Shown here in pieces: positions 46,784 to 56,315 of a DNA stretch of 64,000 nt. Source of the stretch: Salicibibacter cibarius (GTDB lineage Bacteria > Bacillota > Bacilli > Bacillales > Marinococcaceae); contig NZ_CP054705.1 of assembly GCF_016495725.1 (NCBI RefSeq), forward strand, positions 2,852,001 to 2,916,000, read 5' to 3'. How positions within the stretch are numbered: position 1 is the stretch's first letter; the number at the start of each line of letters is the position of its first letter. The notes beneath the pieces were generated by a model. That model was given only the letters and a program-made list of their open reading frames with translations, did no database searches and was not told where the DNA came from. The position numbers and the translations under genes are program-made.

Positions 46784-46815
46784 GGGAGGTTGTTGAAAAA
46801 CAATCTCCCTTTTTA
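46784..46815 (+). terminator. Terminator module, copy 3 of 3
   Basis: GGGAGGTTGTT / AACAATCTCCC then TTTTTAT and the TGATCACTATCATTT block. Confidence 0.85.
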
Positions 46816-46871
46816 TATGATCACTATCATTTCATGATCAGCTTGAATTACTTTTTTTCATATACACCCAA

Positions 46872-46915
46872 TAAAATAAAAAACACCCGTGCTGCACAAA
46901 CAAACCAGCACGGGT
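46872..46915 (-). terminator. Terminator after rpoZ
   Basis: Perfect 10-bp stem ACCCGTGCTG / CAGCACGGGT with TGTTTTTTATTTTA on the minus strand. Confidence 0.9.
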
Positions 46916-46923
46916 ACTTCCGG

Positions 46924-47124
46924 TTAATCTTTTTTAATGCTTAAATGTCCTTCATGCATCTCTTCAAGGGCGATGCCAACAAGTTTGTTAGACGTAGGTT
47001 TTTCAAGTGTCGAGGGATGCCCTTCCATTTCCTGGAGTTCACGTGCCCGTTGGGCGGCGATTGTGACGATGGAATACTTCGAATCAATCTTTGTGAGCAA
47101 TGCGTCGATCGATGGATAAATCAT
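46924..47124 (-). CDS. rpoZ: RNA polymerase omega subunit
   Basis: A 66-residue protein beginning [18 protein letters not shown], with the conserved [11 protein letters not shown] and [12 protein letters not shown]. The start has GGAGGTGAA upstream; a longer frame from 47181 would translate the end of gmk in another frame. It lies 2 bp after gmk, as in B. subtilis. Confidence 0.93.
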   Translation of the reverse strand: MIYPSIDALLTKIDSKYSIVTIAAQRARELQEMEGHPSTLEKPTSNKLVGIALEEMHEGHLSIKKD

Positions 47125-47126
47125 AG

Positions 47127-47744
47127 TTACTTCACCTCCACGGATTGTCGGTAATGGTCGATGACGCGGTCTTTGCGGCAATGTTCGGCTTCAACAATGG
47201 AACGGACCCTTTGTACCGCTTTGTCGACGTCATCGTTTTCCACAACATAATCATAGTTTGCCATCATTTCAATTTCTAACCTGGCAACCGACATGCGTTC
47301 CTCAATGAGATCGCTGTTTTCGGTGCCTCGTTCTTCGATGCGTTTGCGCAGTTCGGACAGATCCGGCGGTGCCAAAAAAATAAAGACCCCCTCCGGGTAA
47401 CGTTCCCTTACTTTCGCAGCACCCTGGACTTCAATTTCCAATATAATATCAGTGCCCGTTTGCACGGTGTCCGTGACATTTTGCAGGGGGGTGCCATAAT
47501 AATTGTTCACATACTTTGCCCATTCCAACAACTCGCCGTTGGCGATCATTTCCTTAAACGCCTCTTCGCTTTTAAAAAAATAATTCACGCCGTCTTTCTC
47601 GCCTTCCCGCGGGGCGCGGGTCGTAGCGGAAACCGAGTAGTTAATCGAATCATCAACGGCGCGCAATGCATTGCAAACCGTACCCTTTCCCACCCCGGCA
47701 GGTCCGGAAAGAACGATGAGTAGCCCGTGATCTTTCTTCAACAT
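47127..47744 (-). CDS. gmk: Guanylate kinase
   Basis: A 205-residue GMP kinase with the P-loop [11 protein letters not shown], the GMP-binding [23 protein letters not shown] and the lid [12 protein letters not shown]. Essential for GTP supply. It is part of the conserved yicC-remA-gmk-rpoZ operon. Confidence 0.95.
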   Translation of the reverse strand: MLKKDHGLLIVLSGPAGVGKGTVCNALRAVDDSINYSVSATTRAPREGEKDGVNYFFKSEEAFKEMIANGELLEWAKYVNNYYGTPLQNVTDTVQTGTDIILEIEVQGAAKVRERYPEGVFIFLAPPDLSELRKRIEERGTENSDLIEERMSVARLEIEMMANYDYVVENDDVDKAVQRVRSIVEAEHCRKDRVIDHYRQSVEVK

Positions 47745-47829
47745 TGTTCATCCTTCCATCGGTGTACGTTTTCTCCAATTGTATCACCAACATGTCCCTT
47801 TGGGAAATAGGATATACCCGCGAGACTCG

Positions 47830-48090
47830 CTAATCGTCATCGTTTTCCTCTTTTGTCGTTAAGCGTTGGGCAACGGTTTCAGGCTGGACGGCCGAGAGAA
47901 TGACATGATCGCTGTCAACGATCACGACCGCTCGCGTTCGTCTGCCATACGTCGCGTCAATGAGCATGTTGCGGTCGCGGCCTTCTTGAATGATGCGTTT
48001 GATCGGCGCAGACTCGGGGCTAACGATGGCGATGATACGGTTCGCGGAAACGATATTTCCAAAACCGATGTTAATCAATTTAATACTCAA
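47830..48090 (-). CDS. remA: Matrix regulatory protein RemA
   Basis: An 86-residue DUF370 protein ([37 protein letters not shown]). In B. subtilis RemA is a DNA-binding activator of biofilm matrix and osmoprotection genes. The acidic tail TTKEENDDD is typical. Confidence 0.93.
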   Translation of the reverse strand: MSIKLINIGFGNIVSANRIIAIVSPESAPIKRIIQEGRDRNMLIDATYGRRTRAVVIVDSDHVILSAVQPETVAQRLTTKEENDDD

Positions 48091-48105
48091 TTGTAACCCT
48101 CTTTT

Positions 48106-48987
48106 CTATTCGATATTCTGCACCTGTTCCTTCACCTTTTCAAGGATGCTTTTCATTTCGACGACTACTTTTGATAGGCTTTGGTCATTGCCTTTGGATC
48201 CGATCGTATTCACTTCGCGGTTCATTTCCTGTGTAATAAAATCAAGTTTTCGCCCGATGGCTCCCGGCTCGTCTAACGTCTCCCTGCACTGCTTCACGTG
48301 TGCGTGCATTCTGGCCAACTCTTCACTTATATCACTTTTGTCGGCAAAAACCGCAACCTCCGTAAGCAAGCGCTCTTCGTCGACCGTCTCGACCATCGCT
48401 GTCATTTTTTCTTCGAGCTTTTGCCGGTAACGGGATTGCATTTCGGGCACACGCGCTTCCAATGTGCCCAAGCATTCAGAAATATGCTGCAAATAGTTTT
48501 CTAGTTCCCGGGAAAGCAATCGCCCCTCTTTGCTTCTCATTTCCATCAACCTGTCGCAAGCGTTTTGCATCGCTTTCAAAAATGCTTGGTGGACGGCAGG
48601 GGCCTCCCCTGTTTCTTCCTGAATGGAAACAATCTGTTCATTAAATAAAAAATCATTCAATGACAGCTGTCCGTCAAATGCACCGAACGCTTGCATCTGT
48701 TCGGCTGCTTGCACATATTGGCGCAACAGATGCCAATCAATATGTAGACGTTTTTCTACGCCAAGGGAGGAGGGACTTCCAGTCAACGTGACGGTTATAT
48801 CCACCTTGCCTCTCTGCACCTTTTCGTTCACCATTGTACGAGCTTCTTCTTCCCGGCTGCTAAGAGCTACAGGCAAATGAATGTGCACATCAAGAAAACG
48901 GTGGTTCACGCTTTTCATTTCAACGCTGATCCGTCCGTCAGCAACTTTTTCTTCCGCAAATCCGTAACCTGTCATACTCGTGACCAT
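48106..48987 (-). CDS. yicC: YicC/YloC family endoribonuclease
   Basis: A 293-residue protein with MVTSMTGYGFAEEK at the start, the YicC N-terminal domain, and a C-terminal DUF1732 domain (GAIGRKLDFITQEMNREVNTIGSKG). E. coli YicC cleaves RNA. It heads the operon with remA, gmk and rpoZ. Confidence 0.93.
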   Translation of the reverse strand: MVTSMTGYGFAEEKVADGRISVEMKSVNHRFLDVHIHLPVALSSREEEARTMVNEKVQRGKVDITVTLTGSPSSLGVEKRLHIDWHLLRQYVQAAEQMQAFGAFDGQLSLNDFLFNEQIVSIQEETGEAPAVHQAFLKAMQNACDRLMEMRSKEGRLLSRELENYLQHISECLGTLEARVPEMQSRYRQKLEEKMTAMVETVDEERLLTEVAVFADKSDISEELARMHAHVKQCRETLDEPGAIGRKLDFITQEMNREVNTIGSKGNDQSLSKVVVEMKSILEKVKEQVQNIE

Positions 48988-49170
48988 TTTGTATCACATC
49001 CACTTTTCTCATTTTAAACAATTTTAACGATAAGGACAAGGTATTAAGGTAAAAAATCATTAATTCCGATGGAAGAACCATGATTTTTGATATAGAAAGA
49101 GAGGTCAGACGTCGGAAGCCGGAAATCGGACAACAGCTTCTGCATAACACAAGGCCGCCACGGCTTTTTG

Positions 49171-49535
49171 TTCCTCTCGGAGCAGCTCGACCTTCGTCTG
49201 AGGGATTACTTGGTTTCGCTTGTTCCTCTCAGGGCAGCTCGATCTCCGTTTGAGGAATTACTTGGCTTCCTTTGTTCCTCTCGGAGCAGCTCGACCTTCG
49301 TCTGGGAGATTACTTGGCTTCGCTTGTTCCTCTCAGGGCAGCTCGATCTCCGTTTGAGGGATTACTTGGCTTCCTTTGTTCCTCTCAGGGCAGCTCGATC
49401 TCCGTTTGAGGAATTACTTGGCTTCCTTTGTTCCTCTCGGAGCAGCTCGACCTTCGTCTGAGGGATTACTTGGCTTCCTTTGGTTCCTCTCGGAGCAGCT
49501 CGACCTTCGTCTGAGGGATTACTTGGCTTCGGTCA
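49171..49535. repeat. Seven-unit tandem array, period 52 bp
   Basis: Units start at 49171, 49223, 49275, 49327, 49379, 49431 and 49484. Two versions occur in the order A B A B B A A: A has CGGAGCAGCTCGACCTTCGT, B has AGGGCAGCTCGATCTCCGT. A 31-bp span from CCTC to GAGG in each holds an inner GAGC-A-GCTC palindrome in version A. An apparent long plus-strand frame here is an artefact of the repeat. The flank 48988-49170 has no gene. Confidence 0.9.
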
Positions 49536-49575
49536 ACTGCCAATCGACCAATTCTCACTCCATTAGATTTAATAG

Positions 49576-49604
49576 CATCAGAGGGAAAAGTCGCCCCTCT
49601 GATG
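49576..49604 (-). terminator. Terminator-like hairpin after the YloB-type ATPase
   Basis: CATCAGAGGG / CCCTCTGATG, a 10-bp stem with a 9-nt loop, 12 bp past the stop codon. The minus-strand T-run is weak. Confidence 0.6.
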
Positions 49605-49615
49605 GAAACTTCCTT

Positions 49616-52291
49616 TTATTTTTTTCGCAAGCCCGTTCCTGCGAGTGCAACGGTCGGGATCGCGGAGAGACCGAGAATAAGGAGCCAATCGTTCAAACCG
49701 AGTGCGGTTGTGTAAAAAATCGGTTGCAACACTGGAACGTAAATGACGATTAACATTAATACGACGGAAGATATAACCGCCCACAGCAAGGCTTTATTTT
49801 CAAATGGCGAACGGTGAAAAACGGAATACTCGCTACGGCAATCGAACACATGAATGAGTTGAGCCATTACGAGCGTGGCAAAAGCGACGGTTTGCGCGTG
49901 TGTAAGTTCTGGGATCCCGGTGCCGTAAAGGGTGATGACAAAAGCGGCGAGGGATACGAGTCCGATCAACAACCCCCGTGTCATCACTTTCGTCCCCAGT
50001 CCGCGCGCAAAAATCCCCTCCCGCGGATCGCGGGGATTCCGTTTCATTACATCGCTTTCCGCCCGGTCGACGCCGAGGGCCATTGCCGGCAGTCCATCCG
50101 TCACGAGATTGATCCAAAGGATTTGGATAGCAACGAGCGGCAAAGGCAATCCGAGCAACAACGCAAACAACATGACAAGAATTTCGCCAACGTTGGAGGC
50201 GAGCATATAACGGATGAATTTGCGAATGTTATCATAGATGTTTCGACCTTCTTCAATGGCGGCTTTGATCGTGGAAAATTTGTCATCGGCCAGCACAAGT
50301 GCCGCCGCTTCTTTTGCTACATCCGTGCCGCTTTTTCCCATCGCTACGCCTATATCGGCCGCTTTCAAGGCGGGGGCGTCGTTCACGCCGTCCCCGGTCA
50401 TGGCCACAATGTGCCCATTTTGTTGGACGGCTTTGACGATGCGCAGTTTGTGTTCAGGAGAAACCCGTGCAAACACATAGGTTTTCCCGACAGCCGTGTG
50501 AAGCGTCCGGTCATCCATGGCATCCAGTTGCTCTCCGGTTAAAACTTCTCCGTGGACCGGGAGCATATCGAGATCACGCGCAACCGCTCTTGCCGTTTCC
50601 ATGTGGTCGCCGGTGATCATCACTGTTTTGATTCCCGCTTCCCGGCATTGCTTAATCGCTGTCTTTACATCGGAACGGGGCGGGTCCATCATCGCTTGCA
50701 AGCCGATTAGCGTCATATCCCTTTCCACATCGGCGGCCTCGTAATTCACGTCTTTTGGCAGGGGCTTAATGGCGATCGCGATCGTTCGCAAGGCTTGTTT
50801 TGCCATGCGTGAGACCGTTTTGTCCCATTGGGCTTGCAACGCAGGTGTTAACGGGCGGTCCTCTCCGTTTATTCGCGCGGAGGCGCACTTGGAAATTAAC
50901 ACGTCGGGCGCCCCTTTTGTAATGATAAAACGTCGCCCATTTTGATCTTTTACAATCACGGTCATACGTTTTCTTGTGGAATCAAACGGCATTTCATCAA
51001 GACGACTAAATGATCGCGTTGCATCTTCCGGAGACAGCCCCGCCCGAACGGCAGCCAAAACGAGAGCCGCTTCGGTCGGTTCACCGGTGATCTCGACGTC
51101 TTCATGCTTTTGGATTTTCGTTTTCGAGCCACGTGCCGGTTCTGTTTTTATCATCTCCGCATTATTGCAAACGAGCCCATACATAAGTAAATCACTGGCC
51201 TCTTGGGCACTGCTGAACGAAGCGTCGGGCCCTTCGCCTTCGACGTCCCATTCTTCCGTCCATGTCCACAGTTTGGTGACGGTCATGTCATTTTTTGTAA
51301 GCGTGCCTGTTTTATCGGAACAAATCACCGATGCACAGCCGAGCGTTTCCACAGCGGGCAGGCGACGGACGATCGCTTTATGGCGAATCATCCGCTGGAC
51401 GCCGAGGGCGAGGGCGACGGTGACAATCGCTGGTAACCCTTCGGGAATCGCCGCTACCGCGAGGGAGACACCGGCGATAAACATTTGATACATCGGTTGA
51501 CCTTGAATAATGCCTAAAAAGACGACGAGGGCCGTAAGTAAAATCGCGCCGACGATCAATATTTTCCCGAGTTGCGCCAATCGGTGTTGCAAGGGCGTCA
51601 TCTGCGTTTCCGTTGACTGCAGTAAATGCGCGATTTTCCCCATTTCCGTTTTCATGCCCGTATCGACGACGATGCCTTTGCCCCGCCCGCGGCTCACCAT
51701 CGTGCCGGCAAATGCCATATTATGCCTGTCCGCGAGCGGTACCGATTCTGCGTTAATCGGGGTTGCATCTTTTTCAGCAGGCAGCGACTCTCCCGTCAGC
51801 GAGGATTCTTCAATGGCAAGCCGCATCGTTTCCACGAGCCGAATGTCGGCACTAATGCGGGCACCATTATCCAATTGTATGACGTCACCCGGGACGACAT
51901 CCGCGGATGGGAGGCTTTTCCACCTTCCGTTCCGCAACACGTTCACTTCCGGTGCCGACAATTCTTTCAATGCATGCAACGAGTTCTCCGCTTTTCGTTC
52001 CTGGGCAAAGCCAAGGAGGGCGTTCACGGTGACGATCCCGATAATGACGAGCGCATCAATATACTCGCCGAGCAAACCGGAAACAAATGTCGCCACAAGC
52101 AGAATAAGAACCATGAAATCCTTGAACTGTTCGAGAAAAAGAATTGGCCATGGCGTCCGCTTTTCTTCCAGCAATTTATTGGCACCGTATTTTTGCAATC
52201 GGCGTGCGGCTTCTTGGTCGTTTAAGCCTGTGCCAATATCGGTGTTAAAAGACTTGTACAACGTGTAAGGATCGGTTTGATGCCACTTCAT
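49616..52291 (-). CDS. Calcium-transporting P2-type ATPase (YloB-like)
   Basis: An 892-residue ATPase, close to the 890 of B. subtilis YloB. It has the N-terminal cation-ATPase domain, ten predicted helices, SSLTGES, the Ca2+ site AAIPEGLPA in helix 4, CSDKTGTLTKNDMTV with the phosphorylated Asp, KGAPDVL and [19 protein letters not shown] chose the ATG of MKWHQTDPYTLY with GGGGTG upstream rather than the longer frame to 52453. It exports Ca2+, or Mn2+ in some relatives. It lies between yicC and rqcH, as in the ylo cluster. Confidence 0.93.
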   Translation of the reverse strand: MKWHQTDPYTLYKSFNTDIGTGLNDQEAARRLQKYGANKLLEEKRTPWPILFLEQFKDFMVLILLVATFVSGLLGEYIDALVIIGIVTVNALLGFAQERKAENSLHALKELSAPEVNVLRNGRWKSLPSADVVPGDVIQLDNGARISADIRLVETMRLAIEESSLTGESLPAEKDATPINAESVPLADRHNMAFAGTMVSRGRGKGIVVDTGMKTEMGKIAHLLQSTETQMTPLQHRLAQLGKILIVGAILLTALVVFLGIIQGQPMYQMFIAGVSLAVAAIPEGLPAIVTVALALGVQRMIRHKAIVRRLPAVETLGCASVICSDKTGTLTKNDMTVTKLWTWTEEWDVEGEGPDASFSSAQEASDLLMYGLVCNNAEMIKTEPARGSKTKIQKHEDVEITGEPTEAALVLAAVRAGLSPEDATRSFSRLDEMPFDSTRKRMTVIVKDQNGRRFIITKGAPDVLISKCASARINGEDRPLTPALQAQWDKTVSRMAKQALRTIAIAIKPLPKDVNYEAADVERDMTLIGLQAMMDPPRSDVKTAIKQCREAGIKTVMITGDHMETARAVARDLDMLPVHGEVLTGEQLDAMDDRTLHTAVGKTYVFARVSPEHKLRIVKAVQQNGHIVAMTGDGVNDAPALKAADIGVAMGKSGTDVAKEAAALVLADDKFSTIKAAIEEGRNIYDNIRKFIRYMLASNVGEILVMLFALLLGLPLPLVAIQILWINLVTDGLPAMALGVDRAESDVMKRNPRDPREGIFARGLGTKVMTRGLLIGLVSLAAFVITLYGTGIPELTHAQTVAFATLVMAQLIHVFDCRSEYSVFHRSPFENKALLWAVISSVVLMLIVIYVPVLQPIFYTTALGLNDWLLILGLSAIPTVALAGTGLRKK

Positions 52292-52331
52292 CTCATTTAC
52301 ACCCCACAGCTTGGACTTCTCATTCATCCTA

Positions 52332-52360
52332 TTCAGCGGGTGGGGGAAACATGCTATACT
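52332..52360 (+). promoter_or_regulatory. Possible sigma-A promoter of rqcH
   Basis: -10 TATACT (52355-52360), 17 bp after a weak -35 TTCAGC. It is 26 bp upstream of the rqcH start. Confidence 0.5.
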
Positions 52361-52386
52361 GGTAAAAGTGAGAAAGGATGATCGCC

Positions 52387-54090
52387 ATGTCTTTTGATGG
52401 ATTTGTCCTGCGCAGCGTTCTCCATGAATGGCAGGAAACGCTTGAAGGGGCACGAATCACGAAAATCAAACAACCGACCGCTACTGATCTGAATATGACC
52501 GTCCGAAAGAGCGGAAGCAACCATACAATTTTATTTTCCATCCATCCGAGTTTTGCCCGCCTGCACTTTAGTCCTACGGCAGATTCGGGGCCCGCAGAAC
52601 CACCGATGTTTTGCCGGATGCTTAGAAAAAATCTCGAAGGCGGTTTTATACGCGGCATCGAACAAGACGGGCTTGAACGGATCGCCACGTTACACATTGA
52701 AGGGACGGATGAAATCGGCGATCGGGAAAATAAACGGCTCGTTATGGAACTGATGGGCAAGCACAGCAACCTGTTGCTTATTGATAATGACGACAAAATT
52801 GTAGAATGCATGAAGCACGTACCGGCGTCTGTCAACCGCTATCGAACGCTTTTGCCGGGGCGGGCTTATGAGACACCTCCCGACCAACAGAAAAAGAACC
52901 CGTTGGAGGCGGACGAAGATACCGTACTGCGCGCCCTCGATTTCAATCAAGGCAAATTGGACCGGCAACTCGTGCAACAGTTTACGGGCATGTCGCCGCT
53001 CCTCGCGAAAGAAATCGTCCATCGGGCAGGCGTTGGGGAAAAGGAGCGGCTTGCGGACAGTTTCACGGAAATGATGCGCACCATGAAAGACTTTCGATTG
53101 CAGCCGACGATCGTGTATGACGAAACGAAAGAATTTTTTCATGTCGTGGCGTTGACGCATAAAGATGGAAGCAAAGAGACATTTTCAAGCGCTAATGAGA
53201 TGATATTTGCCTTTTATGAAGGAAAAGCAGAGCGCGATCGCGTGAAACAACAGGCGTTTGACTTGGAACGCTTTATCCGCAACCAACGAAACCGCAATGA
53301 AAAGAAGCTCGAAAAACTAAAAGAAACGGCCGAGCAGGCGGAAAACGATTTGGAAAACCAAAAACTCGGCGAACTGCTAACCGCCCATATGCACACGATC
53401 CGTCCGGGGGATAGCGTTGCTGAAGTGACAGATTACTACGATGAAGAGGCTCCGACGATTCACATTGAACTTGATCCGGAAAAAGCACCGGCCGATAATG
53501 CGCAAGCCTATTTTCAACGCTACAACAAAGCGAAAAATGCCGGAAAAGCCGTGGAGCAGCAACGGCAAAGCGCGCGGCGTGAAATTGATTATTTTGACAG
53601 CCTCCTGCAACAGTTGGATAGCATCGAAGCGAAAGATATCGCCGACATTCGCGAGGAGTTGGAAGAAGGAGGGTATTTGAAGGCGAAGCCATCCAAAAAG
53701 CGGAAAAAGAACCAACAAAAGCCGACGCTCGACCGCTATGAATCAAGCGAAGGCATCGAGATTCTCGTCGGAAAAAACAACAAGCAAAACGAATACTTGA
53801 CAGGCAGGCTCGCGAGACGATCGGACACGTGGCTACACACGAAAAACATTCCGGGCTCCCATGTCGTCATCCGCGCCGAGGAATTTAATGACGATACGCT
53901 CGAAAAAGCTGCCGGCATCGCCGCTTATTATTCCAAAGCACGCGATTCGGGATCGGTGCCGGTCGACTATACGCTCATCCGTCACGTGAAGAAGCCGAAC
54001 GGTGCCAAACCGGGCTTTGTCACCTACGACGAGCAGAAAACGGTGTTCGTCACCCCGGACGCGGGTACCGTGCGGAAGTTGCGGCAGTGA
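52387..54090 (+). CDS. rqcH: Ribosome quality-control protein RqcH (NFACT family)
   Basis: A 567-residue protein that binds stalled 50S subunits and adds C-terminal Ala tails. The NFACT-N domain (MSFDGFVLRSVLHEW; ITKIKQPTATDLNMTVR), HhH region, a long coiled coil at about 275-440 and the NFACT-R domain (DTWLHTKNIPGSHVVIR) are in order. Bacteria sometimes annotate it as fibronectin-binding protein. The start ATG at 52387 follows AAAGGATG. Confidence 0.93.
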   Translation: MSFDGFVLRSVLHEWQETLEGARITKIKQPTATDLNMTVRKSGSNHTILFSIHPSFARLHFSPTADSGPAEPPMFCRMLRKNLEGGFIRGIEQDGLERIATLHIEGTDEIGDRENKRLVMELMGKHSNLLLIDNDDKIVECMKHVPASVNRYRTLLPGRAYETPPDQQKKNPLEADEDTVLRALDFNQGKLDRQLVQQFTGMSPLLAKEIVHRAGVGEKERLADSFTEMMRTMKDFRLQPTIVYDETKEFFHVVALTHKDGSKETFSSANEMIFAFYEGKAERDRVKQQAFDLERFIRNQRNRNEKKLEKLKETAEQAENDLENQKLGELLTAHMHTIRPGDSVAEVTDYYDEEAPTIHIELDPEKAPADNAQAYFQRYNKAKNAGKAVEQQRQSARREIDYFDSLLQQLDSIEAKDIADIREELEEGGYLKAKPSKKRKKNQQKPTLDRYESSEGIEILVGKNNKQNEYLTGRLARRSDTWLHTKNIPGSHVVIRAEEFNDDTLEKAAGIAAYYSKARDSGSVPVDYTLIRHVKKPNGAKPGFVTYDEQKTVFVTPDAGTVRKLRQ

Positions 54091-54109
54091 AGGAGAGGGG
54101 CGGGGCGAG

Positions 54110-54515
54110 TTTGGGCTTCATGAGCACGTTATGGAGAGCGAAACAGCACGCGCTCTCGGGTTTCGGGCTTCATGGGCGGCTCACGGCGACCGAAACAGGA
54201 CGTGATCTCAGGTTTCGGGTGTCATGAACGCTCCATGGCGACCGAAACTGGACGCGATCTCGGGGTTCGGGCTTCATGAACATCTCATGGCGACCGAAAC
54301 AGCACGTGATCTCGGGGTTCGGGCTTCATGAACACCTCATGGTGACCGTAACTAGACGCGCTCTCGGGTTTCGGGCTTCATGAACATCTCATGGCGACCG
54401 TAACTAGACGGGTTCTCAGGTTTCGGGCTTCATGTACGCTCCATGGCGACCGAAACAGAACGGGTTCCCAGGTTTCGGGCTTCATGAACGCCTTATGGCG
54501 ACTCTATGAAGCCGA
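54110..54515. repeat. Eight-unit tandem hairpin array, period 51-52 bp
   Basis: Units begin near 54110, 54161, 54213, 54265 and so on. Each contains an inverted repeat with two stems: outer GTTTCGG / CCGAAAC and inner CATGA / TCATG, followed by a variable GC-rich spacer of about 15 bp. Related degenerate units lie at 30290-30480. The gap between rqcH and the DAACS gene (54091-54693) has no gene; the last 120 bp must hold the symporter promoter. Confidence 0.9.
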
Positions 54516-54693
54516 CCGCTCCCAATCCAGGCTCCATAAATTCAGGGCAACCGTACGACTGTGCTGCTGTTCCTGGATTCGGGGCTCATCTCGAAAAAGG
54601 GACTGGTCAATTCCCCCTTTTCTCTGGTAATCTATGTTAAGCATAGATATTTTTTAATTTTATGTAAATATTTAAGGCAGGGAGAGGTTAACA

Positions 54694-55842
54694 ATGAGGC
54701 TTATCTTGAAACTATTGGCAGGTGTCGTGGCCGGGATTGTAATCGGTTTCATCGTCAATGAGGGCGTTATGGAATACATCATGACGTTCCAGCTGATCTT
54801 TGGCCAATTTTTGGAATATGTCGTACCATTCATTATTTTATTTTTTATCACGAGCGGCGTTAGTCGAATGGGAAAAGATGGCGGCAAATTGCTCGGCTGG
54901 GCCTCGGGGATTTCGTACGGGTCGACGGTTGTTGCAGGTGTGTTGGCCTTTGTCGTAGCAGCATTGATCCTTCCTTTGTTCATTAGCGGCGATGCCTCGG
55001 CCATCGATGAAGGCAACGGATTTTCTTCGCTGTTGGAATTTGAAATTCCGCCCGCGATGGATATTTTAACCGCTCTCTTTACAGCGTTTATTTTCGGGAT
55101 TGGGATCGCGAAAACAGAAGCAACGACATTACAGCGTTTTTTCGAAGAAGGAAAAAATATCATCGTCAAACTGCTTTGGGCAGTCGTCATTCCTTTGTTG
55201 CCTTTTTACATCGCGAGTATTTTCGCCGAACTATCGGCTGAGGGCACTGTCTGGGAAACTTTGGCATCTTTTGGTCTCGTACTGTTGCTCGTTTTGATCA
55301 CCCATTGGCTGTACTTGATCGGTGCTTTTTCCATTGCAGGAGGCATTACGGGCCGCAATCCATTTAAATTATTAAAAACGATGCTGCCCGCTTATTTTAC
55401 CGGGATCGGTACCATGTCAAGCGCGGCTACGATTCCGGTTACGACCGAACAAGCGAAAAGGAATAACGTCGATGACAGTGTTGCAGAATCGGTCATTCCA
55501 TTTGGGGCGAACATTCACCTCGCCGGCAGTACCATGACGATTACGATCGCCACTATGGCGGTGATGATGCTGTTCGACGGATTGGCTTCTCCGACATTCG
55601 GGGAGATGTTTCCGTTTATTCTCGCGCTCGGGGTCATTATGATCGCGGCCCCGGGCGTTCCCGGCGGAGCGATTATCGCCGCTTCCGGACTTTTGACGTC
55701 GATGCTCGGTTTTAATGAAGCGGCCGTCGGCGTCATGATCGCGCTATACATGGCGCAAGATAGCTTAGGTACAGGATGTAACGTTACCGGCGACGGGGCA
55801 ATCGCGCTTGTGATCGATCGGTTTCTTGGAAAAAATAGTTGA
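54694..55842 (+). CDS. DAACS-family dicarboxylate/amino acid:cation symporter
   Basis: A 382-residue membrane protein with eight helices and two re-entrant loops. TMSSAATIPVTTEQA near 240 is the first hairpin, and APGVPGGAIIAASG near 328 and SLGTGCNVTGDGA near 357 form the substrate and Na+ site. It takes up glutamate, aspartate or C4-dicarboxylates with Na+ or H+. It is shorter than GltP (about 430), lacking part of the N-terminal region. The ribosome site is GGGAGAGG. Confidence 0.88.
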   Translation: MRLILKLLAGVVAGIVIGFIVNEGVMEYIMTFQLIFGQFLEYVVPFIILFFITSGVSRMGKDGGKLLGWASGISYGSTVVAGVLAFVVAALILPLFISGDASAIDEGNGFSSLLEFEIPPAMDILTALFTAFIFGIGIAKTEATTLQRFFEEGKNIIVKLLWAVVIPLLPFYIASIFAELSAEGTVWETLASFGLVLLLVLITHWLYLIGAFSIAGGITGRNPFKLLKTMLPAYFTGIGTMSSAATIPVTTEQAKRNNVDDSVAESVIPFGANIHLAGSTMTITIATMAVMMLFDGLASPTFGEMFPFILALGVIMIAAPGVPGGAIIAASGLLTSMLGFNEAAVGVMIALYMAQDSLGTGCNVTGDGAIALVIDRFLGKNS

Positions 55843-55855
55843 AGGATCCAATGAG

Positions 55856-55883
55856 AGCGAGAGCCATTAAACGGGCTTTCGCT
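55856..55883 (+). terminator. Terminator after the DAACS symporter gene
   Basis: Stem AGCGAGAGCC / GGGCTTTCGCT with TCTACGATTGTT after it. Confidence 0.6.
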
Positions 55884-55911
55884 TCTACGATTGTTACCAT
55901 TTACTCTATAA

Positions 55912-56315
55912 CAGACGCGTTGATTATCCAAATTTATCCGATAAAATCGCTTAAACTAATATGATGCTTCGTAAAGCCTATTAAAGATGAAAAAGATGTT
56001 AATTTGGCGTTCTGCTACCATTATGAGTCCCCAAAACCCGAACCTGAGGACTCATCTAGCTGCTGAGCAACGCTTTGAGACCGCAGATCTTGCCACTGAG
56101 GACTCATTTGGCTGCTGAACAACGCCTTAAGTCCGCAGATCTTGTCACTGAGGACTCATCTGATACTAAGCATTGGTTTCTCGTTTCGTACCGAAAGGTA
56201 TTTCTATCATTAGAAACTTCCGATAGATAACATTTGCACTAAGATACCTTGGATTCCTACGTGATCGACCATGGTCACCTATGTGAAGGCATTTTAAGGT
56301 AAATCAACGCGCCTG
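55912..56315. mobile_element. Second copy of the cydAB MITE, 404 bp
   Basis: Ends CAGACGCGTTGATT and, on the complement, CAGGCGCGTTGATT. Homologous along its length to 32604-32984. It carries about 2.5 units of the internal 52-bp repeat (starts 56044, 56096, 56148), one more than the other copy, which explains most of the length difference. No flanking direct repeat is recognisable, so one side was probably deleted later. Confidence 0.85.

Noticed and set aside
49168-49461. Plus-strand frame of 97 codons with repeating LSEQLDLRLRDYL-like peptide
   Set aside because: It is the translation of the 52-bp array. Because 52 is not a multiple of 3 the peptide cycles through frames, there is no ribosome site, and the DNA period rather than codons is conserved.
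49814-52268. Several long plus-strand frames opposite the Ca2+ ATPase gene
   Set aside because: Shadows caused by the GC-rich third positions of the ATPase gene.
49171-54515. CRISPR arrays at the tandem repeats
   Set aside because: Units are contiguous diverged repeats with related, not unique, spacers of about 15-21 bp, and no cas gene is present.
54002-54630. Frames of 67-79 codons in the 54-kb array
   Set aside because: Read through hairpin repeats and the end of rqcH; not protein-like.
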